From contig JBCBDU010000064.1 of NCBI GenBank assembly GCA_038529355.1, positions 1-12,065 on the forward strand: a stretch of 12,065 nt of DNA, given 5' to 3'. The notes beneath the pieces were generated by a model. It worked only from the letters and a program-made list of their open reading frames with translations. It did not search any database and had not been told where the DNA came from. This document shows, one piece after another, positions 7,621 to 12,065 of the stretch (within the stretch, counting starts at the first letter, position 1; each line of letters begins with the position of its first letter). This DNA comes from CALBPI01 sp038529355. GTDB taxonomy: Bacteria; Pseudomonadota; Gammaproteobacteria; Steroidobacterales; Woeseiaceae. The position numbers and the translations under genes are program-made.

Positions 7621-8505
7621 ATGGATGTCACGTCATTACGCCTATTTGTCAGAATTGCTGAATTGGGTGGTGTCACCAAGGGCGCGCGTGATTTGTCCAT
7701 GTCCGCTGCCAGTGCCAGCGCTCGACTGGCAAGGTTGGAGCAATCTGTAGGCTTCAGATTGTTTAACCGCACGACCCGTGCTGTGTCGCTGACCACTGAC
7801 GGCGCCGCATTTTTGCCGTACGCACAACACACGCTTGAGACATTGGACGCAGGGCTTGGTGCTATCAGTGGACGCGATGAACACGCACAGGGTGTGTTGC
7901 GGATGACAATGCCGGGCTCGTTTGGGCGCATGCATGTGATTCCTCTGCTCGCAAAATTTCGGCAGTTGCATCCCGGCGTTTATCTTGACTTGCGACTGTC
8001 CGACGAAGTGTTGGATGTGGTTGAAGGGGCTTACGATCTGGTGATTCGCAATGCAATGTTGACCGACAGCAATTTTGTCGCTCGCAAGCTAGCTGCCGAC
8101 CATCGCTTGTTGGTGGCGGCGCCGAGCTACTTGGCACACCATGGGGAGCCGCAGTCCGTTCCGGAGCTTTCGGCACACCGATGCGTGGTGTTTCCGGGGC
8201 GCAATCGCTGGAAATTCGCAGACGGGCAATCGATCGAGCCGCCACGCAGCGCGGTCGTCAATGATGGTGAGGCGATGCGACACATGATTGAGAACGGCAT
8301 GGGCATTGGGTTGAAGTCGCTATGGAATGCGGCGGACAGTTTGCGAGCGGGAAAGCTCGTGCCTGTATTGGCGCATTGCCCTGTCAAGACAGAGTCAGCG
8401 ATCTGGGCGTTGTATCCTGACGGGCAAATCGTTGCGCCGAAAGTTCGCGCCATGATTGATTTTTTGATTGAACAATTCGCGATGGTCGAGTCGTGGGAGC
8501 GCTAA
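7621..8505 (+). CDS. LysR-type transcriptional regulator, CrgA-like
   Basis: This is a 294-residue protein, the usual size for the family. Residues 1-60 form the winged helix-turn-helix: LRLFVRIAELGGVTKGARDL, then SAASASARLARLEQSVGFRLFNRTTR. The effector-binding domain runs from about 88 to 290, beginning GVLRMTMPGSFGRMHV, with YDLVIRNAMLTDSNFVARKL and the later NGMGIGL. This is typical of the CrgA-like branch. The ATG at 7621 sits at the start of the conserved helix-turn-helix region with no SD before it, fitting the leaderless promoter described at 7586-7614. It is divergent from the reductase-SDR-cupin genes and directly abuts the isomerase-like gene downstream. It probably controls both sides; the effector is unknown, though the neighbours suggest an electrophile, quinone or aromatic compound. 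Confidence 0.93.
   Translation: MDVTSLRLFVRIAELGGVTKGARDLSMSAASASARLARLEQSVGFRLFNRTTRAVSLTTDGAAFLPYAQHTLETLDAGLGAISGRDEHAQGVLRMTMPGSFGRMHVIPLLAKFRQLHPGVYLDLRLSDEVLDVVEGAYDLVIRNAMLTDSNFVARKLAADHRLLVAAPSYLAHHGEPQSVPELSAHRCVVFPGRNRWKFADGQSIEPPRSAVVNDGEAMRHMIENGMGIGLKSLWNAADSLRAGKLVPVLAHCPVKTESAIWALYPDGQIVAPKVRAMIDFLIEQFAMVESWER
8495..8499 (+). promoter_or_regulatory. Ribosome binding site of the isomerase-like gene, inside lysR
   Basis: GGGAG lies in the last codons of lysR, 6 nt before the ATG at 8506. The lysR stop TAA is immediately followed by that ATG (TAAATG), indicating coupled translation. Confidence 0.7.
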
Positions 8506-9150
8506 ATGGAACCGATTGATGTCTACTGGTCTTTTCGAAGCCCTTACTCGTATCTTGTCACTCCCGACCTCGAGGCTTTAGAGCGCGACTATCAGGTGCA
8601 GTTGAGTTTGCGCGTCGTGTTACCGATTGCCGTGCGCGCCAAAGGCAAGCTGTTTGATAAGAGCAACAAGAAGCCGGCCCATTACATCGTGATGGATAGC
8701 CTGAGGCGCGCCGCATTTCTGGGAATACCCATGCAATTTCCGCCGACACCTGACCCGGTTGTGCAGAATTACGAAACGCTCGAAGTGGCTGAAGAGCAAC
8801 CGTTGATCATGCGCTTGGCGAAGTTGGGGGTTGAAGCACAGCGACGCGGGCATGGGGTGGCTTTCGCCAGACACGTGTCGCGTCTGATTTTTGGCGGTAC
8901 CGCGGATTGGGATCAAGGTGACTATCTGGCGGATGCCGCACGCAACGCCAGTCTGGACCTTGCCAGCATGGATGAGGCGATCGAGCAGGGCGATCACCTG
9001 CAAGAGATCGAGCGCAACCACGCAGCGCTGGACGCTGCCGGTCACTGGGGTGTGCCCACCATGGTGGTGCGCGGTGAGCCGTTTTTCGGTCAGGACAGAA
9101 TCGAGACGCTGCGTTGGCGCCTGTCGCTATTGGGATTGGACGCCAGCTAA
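8506..9150 (+). CDS. DsbA-fold 2-hydroxychromene-2-carboxylate isomerase-like protein
   Basis: This is a 214-residue protein of the DsbA/GST-kappa fold. The N-terminal VYWSFRSPYSYL matches the HCCA isomerase/GST-kappa active site, with S12 as the likely glutathione-interacting serine in place of the CxxC of disulphide oxidoreductases. A helical insert (about 60-180) is followed by HWGVPTMVVRGEPFFGQDRIETL, with the cis-proline P184 and the typical C-terminal strand. Known relatives isomerise 2-hydroxychromene-2-carboxylate in naphthalene-type degradation, or conjugate glutathione, in the cytoplasm. No other aromatic-degradation gene is visible here, so a general glutathione-dependent isomerase or detoxification role is as likely. 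It starts directly after the lysR stop and is surely co-transcribed with it. Confidence 0.87.
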   Translation: MEPIDVYWSFRSPYSYLVTPDLEALERDYQVQLSLRVVLPIAVRAKGKLFDKSNKKPAHYIVMDSLRRAAFLGIPMQFPPTPDPVVQNYETLEVAEEQPLIMRLAKLGVEAQRRGHGVAFARHVSRLIFGGTADWDQGDYLADAARNASLDLASMDEAIEQGDHLQEIERNHAALDAAGHWGVPTMVVRGEPFFGQDRIETLRWRLSLLGLDAS

Positions 9151-9526
9151 CAGGCACGCCGCCAGATGAGTCAGAGACGTTGCTCTTGAAGCCAGAACAC
9201 AACACATGGCGAGTGTTTAAGGGCGTACCGCTCATCGGAGTTATTTAGAGGGCGGGCAACGCAATGGGGTGTGTTGGCTCTGAAGACGGTCGTATTGGCA
9301 CATTCGATGGTCGTCTGATGTTATGGCCGCCGATCCTGCTCGAGCAGAGTTGCTGACTTGACAGTCGACGATGCGCAGCTCGGATTGCCGCTGTCGAAAG
9401 AGCAGCCGATGCCGATTGACAACGATATTGCAATGATCCCCACCGCTCGGATTCAGCGTGTTACGTGTATCATGTTGAAATACATTGCCTAAATCTATCT
9501 GTATGACGACCGGGGGCTGATATCAC
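9151..9526. other. 376-nt gap without a convincing gene
   Basis: No ORF here has both an SD sequence and a recognisable product. A perfect 12-bp palindrome CTGCTCGAGCAG lies at 9336-9347. An inverted repeat TGTAT (9466-9470) and ATACA (9480-9484), with a 9-nt loop, lies about 45 nt upstream of the esterase-like gene and could be an operator. A short open frame on the plus strand ends at TAA 9490-9492, contains LPLSKEQPMPIDNDIAMI, and might be a gene remnant, but I cannot match it to a family. The promoter of the esterase-like gene should be in the last 100 nt; I see no strong sigma-70 match. Confidence 0.45.
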
Positions 9527-10768
9527 GTGCGAGCAATGAGTTTGATGGCGGTGTTCGCCGCGACCTTAATGGCGATGTCCAATGCCAGCGCAGACTGCGC
9601 CGCTGGTTTAAACAGTCACGCTCACAGCTTTGGGAAAATACGAGCAGAGTCATTCTCGTTTTTGGATGACGCGTTGAGCGAGGTTCGTGTCTTGGGTTAC
9701 GGAGAGGACACGCACGGCACGGCTCAATTCACGCAGCTTGCGCAGGAATTGATGGTGTACCTCATTGATCAGCATGAGTTTCGAATCTTTGTCATAGAGA
9801 CGGGCTTCGGTGAGGGGCAATACCTGAATGACTACATTCATGGAAGACGTACTGATCTAGACGTCGTTTTGGCCGAGCACAATTCCACGTGGCGATATAC
9901 GACCACCGAGTTTCGCGATTTGTTGAACGCACTAAGGCGCTACAACGAGACTCATTTGCAAAAGATCGACCTTTACGGTAGCGAAATGCAGTACGTGATC
10001 TCCGATGCCAATCGAATTCGTGACTATTTGGACGACGCGGATTCGGTGTATCAGTTTGAGGGCTTCGACAAGCACCTCTGGCAGGATTTTGAAGACGGCG
10101 AAAAGATCGATTACTTTTTGTCGTATGCCAAACTGCGGCAGCACTTTACAGACAATCGCAAGGCTTTCGAAAACAGAACCTCAAAAGAACGATTTGCGTT
10201 GGCACTTCACCATGTTGATGTCTTGGGCCAGTTTGTTACAGCGATCAATCAGAATGTTGAACAACGCAAACACGACTTGCGTGATCTCTACATTGCCGAA
10301 AACATACAGTGGATCCTTGATTACCATGGACGACAATCCAAGGCACTCTATTGGGCGCACAATGCTCACGTCGGCGACTGGGTTGACAATGGTATCGTCG
10401 ACGTGGCTGGCCACCAGCTGCGCAAATCGCTGGGGAGCGCCTACTTCAATATCGCGACAGACTTTGGAACCGGTGCGTTCCGCGCTTTTTCGCAGGATTG
10501 GCGAATGCAGACGTATCGTCACGTTAAGGTCGAAGCGGGTACGTTCTCGGAGTGTCTGAAAGTGCTCGGCAAGCCAAACGTGTTTGTGAATATTCGTGAG
10601 GCAAGAAAAAACCCTGAATTGGTTAGTGATCTAGATGCGGATCTAACCACCATGAGCGGTGCTGGTGCCCAGGTGCGAGAAACTCGGACGGAAACGAATG
10701 GTATTGGTAGAGCGTTCGACGGCATTCTCTATTTGGATAGCACCAGCGAGATTACGAGCCTAGAATAG
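9527..10768 (+). CDS. Exported erythromycin-esterase-family protein
   Basis: This is a 413-residue protein starting with GTG. GGGGG at 9512-9516, 10 nt upstream, favours this start over the ATG at 9536. Residues 1-22 form a signal peptide (cleavage near ASA-D). The mature protein has the family pattern. LGYGEDTHGTAQF carries E60 and H63. VIETGFGEGQYLNDYI carries E91. RDLYIAENIQWIL (252-264) follows, and YWAHNAHVGDW carries H278 and H281. These correspond to the conserved Glu/His active-site residues of EreA/EreB-type hydrolases, which open macrolide lactones. Most chromosomal members have unknown substrates and proven Ere enzymes lack a signal peptide, so macrolide resistance should not be assumed. 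It is probably co-transcribed with the hydrolase gene 54 nt downstream. Confidence 0.88.
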   Translation: MRAMSLMAVFAATLMAMSNASADCAAGLNSHAHSFGKIRAESFSFLDDALSEVRVLGYGEDTHGTAQFTQLAQELMVYLIDQHEFRIFVIETGFGEGQYLNDYIHGRRTDLDVVLAEHNSTWRYTTTEFRDLLNALRRYNETHLQKIDLYGSEMQYVISDANRIRDYLDDADSVYQFEGFDKHLWQDFEDGEKIDYFLSYAKLRQHFTDNRKAFENRTSKERFALALHHVDVLGQFVTAINQNVEQRKHDLRDLYIAENIQWILDYHGRQSKALYWAHNAHVGDWVDNGIVDVAGHQLRKSLGSAYFNIATDFGTGAFRAFSQDWRMQTYRHVKVEAGTFSECLKVLGKPNVFVNIREARKNPELVSDLDADLTTMSGAGAQVRETRTETNGIGRAFDGILYLDSTSEITSLE

Positions 10769-10808
10769 AAGTTAAACGATGCCAAACAGTCTTAGTTATT
10801 GAGTAAGC

Positions 10809-10812
10809 GGAG
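10809..10812 (+). promoter_or_regulatory. Ribosome binding site of the membrane hydrolase gene
   Basis: GGAG lies 10 nt before the ATG at 10823 and supports that start in the 54-nt spacer after the esterase-like gene. Confidence 0.55.
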
Positions 10813-10822
10813 TACATTCGAT

Positions 10823-12065
10823 ATGGCTACTACGATCAATAGCCGCGGCAGTCGCTTGCCGTCGCTCCGAAAGCTTGGCGGTTGGGTGATCGTGGCGCTT
10901 GCCTACTTCCTTGGTTTGGTTGGTTTTGTCATCGGATTTTTCGGGATTGCAGCGCTTGTGAGCAGTCCTGCGGTATTTGTTGGCTCCGGTATAGCGGTTG
11001 GCGCCGTGGTTGTTTATGCGGGCTCATGCCTGTCTGCACGCGTGTTGCGATCGAAACGCAAGGTTCGGTACGCGGCGATGCACAGCGGTTTGTTTTCAGT
11101 GCTGTTATTTGGCCTGATTACCACCATGCTTTTGAAGCCTTTGGTCCCGCAGACTAGTCCGGTTTATTTGACGCCACACGAAGGCGTTGAGTACTGGGAC
11201 CTGCGCACCGGCTCAACGGTCGCTGTACGTCACTTTCCAGGGGAAGGCAATAATACCCCGATCGTCTATATACACGGAGGTCCAGGGGCGTATAGCGTTT
11301 TGTGGCAACCCATTGTAAACACTGTGTCTCAACTGAGCGCGGCCGGTCACGACGTCTACTTTTACGATCAGGTGGGCGGCGGCTTATCGCAGCGCCTCGA
11401 CAATATTGAAGCGTACTCATTAACACGCCACATAGAAGACCTCCAAGCAATCCGTGAGACAATTGGTGCCGAGAAGATCATTGTTCTGGCGTCGTCGTTT
11501 GGGGCAACACTCACTACCAACTATATGGTTGAGTATCCAGGCAGCGTTGCTCTTGCTGTGTTTTCCTCTCCTGGACCTATGTATAAGCCCGATTGGATTG
11601 ATCAAGCCGAGGGAAGTCTAGATGACACGCTATCCGTTGCGGATAGGGACGCGTTTAGCACAATGATCAACCGCCCCAGGTTATTCGCTGCGTTGATATT
11701 GAGCGATATCAATGCCGCAGCGGCAGTCAACTTTGCGTCGGAACAGGAACTGGGTTCCTTCTTCGATGCAATCGCGAATCGATTCTATTTGCGAGGTGCG
11801 ATGTGCGAGTCATCGAAGATAGATGCTGTTTCAACCGGGTATGGTTTTTGGTCAAACAAGATGACCGGCAATACGCTTTTGCATCGCACCGACGATCCGA
11901 AGCCCTCTCTGCAACATGACAGCACGCCCGTTTTAGTGCTGCGGGGTGAATGTGACTACAAGACCAAGGCTGTTGCGGAGCAATATGTATCGGTTTTCCC
12001 CAATGCGATTCTGGAAGACATTCAGCGAGCGGGGCATTTCTTGGTGTATGAGCAACCCGAAATTT
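10823..12065 (+). CDS. Membrane-anchored alpha/beta hydrolase, S33/proline-iminopeptidase-like (3' end outside window)
   Basis: The frame is open from the ATG at 10823 to the window edge, giving 414 complete codons with no stop. The N-terminus has three hydrophobic segments (about 21-46, 50-72 and 88-105), so the catalytic domain is membrane-tethered. That domain starts at about 115 with the S33-type oxyanion loop HGGPG (151-155) and FYDQVGGGLSQ (180-190). The nucleophile elbow is ASSFG with S225. The acid is probably D378 in RGECDY, and the base is H405 in RAGHFLVYE. Family relatives are proline iminopeptidases and related esterases or peptidases. The first glycine of GxSxG is replaced by alanine, but the triad is complete. 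Only the last few residues should be missing. It is probably in an operon with the erythromycin-esterase-family gene upstream. The substrate is unknown. Confidence 0.87.
   Translation, partial: MATTINSRGSRLPSLRKLGGWVIVALAYFLGLVGFVIGFFGIAALVSSPAVFVGSGIAVGAVVVYAGSCLSARVLRSKRKVRYAAMHSGLFSVLLFGLITTMLLKPLVPQTSPVYLTPHEGVEYWDLRTGSTVAVRHFPGEGNNTPIVYIHGGPGAYSVLWQPIVNTVSQLSAAGHDVYFYDQVGGGLSQRLDNIEAYSLTRHIEDLQAIRETIGAEKIIVLASSFGATLTTNYMVEYPGSVALAVFSSPGPMYKPDWIDQAEGSLDDTLSVADRDAFSTMINRPRLFAALILSDINAAAAVNFASEQELGSFFDAIANRFYLRGAMCESSKIDAVSTGYGFWSNKMTGNTLLHRTDDPKPSLQHDSTPVLVLRGECDYKTKAVAEQYVSVFPNAILEDIQRAGHFLVYEQPEI

Noticed and set aside
7865..8245. 126-codon open frame antisense to lysR
   Set aside because: It is a shadow of the effector-binding domain of lysR with no domain, SD or membrane feature of its own.
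10005..10559. 184-codon open frame inside the erythromycin-esterase-family gene
   Set aside because: The main frame carries all family motifs through this interval; the alternative frame has none.
9527..10768. Macrolide resistance gene of the ere type
   Set aside because: There is family-level similarity only, with an export signal and a chromosomal context without any mobile element, so the resistance label is not supported.
11154..11462. Minus-strand open frame at the right end
   Set aside because: It is opposite the continuous alpha/beta hydrolase frame that carries the HGGPG motif.

Overview
The window is an ordinary-looking stretch of bacterial chromosome with moderate GC and genes close together on both strands. 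A Gram-negative proteobacterium, most likely a gammaproteobacterium, is suggested by the UspE-type tandem universal stress protein, a lipoprotein cytochrome c, Sec signal peptides and CrgA-type LysR architecture. The species cannot be named from the sequence alone. I see no tRNA, rRNA, CRISPR array, transposase or integrase.

Left part (1-4644). A small exported TPR protein (+) converges on a DUF1003 membrane protein (-), with a strong hairpin between them. Upstream of DUF1003, on the same strand, lies a phospholipase-D-type cardiolipin synthase. Divergent from the synthase is a UspE-like tandem universal stress protein, whose 3' end overlaps an exported monohaem cytochrome c by 11 nt. Together these look like an envelope, energy and stress neighbourhood.

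Centre (4767-9150). This is a divergent redox cluster around a LysR-type regulator. Leftwards from the regulator run a zinc-free medium-chain reductase (quinone-oxidoreductase type), a short-chain dehydrogenase and an exported two-domain DUF4437 cupin, spaced like one operon. Rightwards, the regulator is followed with no gap by a DsbA-fold protein of the 2-hydroxychromene-2-carboxylate isomerase/GST-kappa type. The lysR start has no Shine-Dalgarno sequence. A good sigma-70-like promoter places the predicted transcript start on the ATG, and a perfect inverted repeat fills the promoter spacer. This is the most informative regulatory signal in the window. The set suggests handling of an electrophilic or quinone/carbonyl compound, but the substrate is unknown.

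Right part (9151-12065). After a 376-nt gap with no convincing gene come a secreted erythromycin-esterase-family protein (GTG start) and, 54 nt later, an alpha/beta hydrolase of the S33/proline-iminopeptidase type with three N-terminal membrane segments. The window edge cuts the hydrolase off. The two are probably co-transcribed.

I did not find a clearly undescribed system. The best leads are the LysR promoter/operator, the LysR-centred redox cluster, the uspE-cytochrome c overlap, and the exported esterase next to the membrane-anchored hydrolase.
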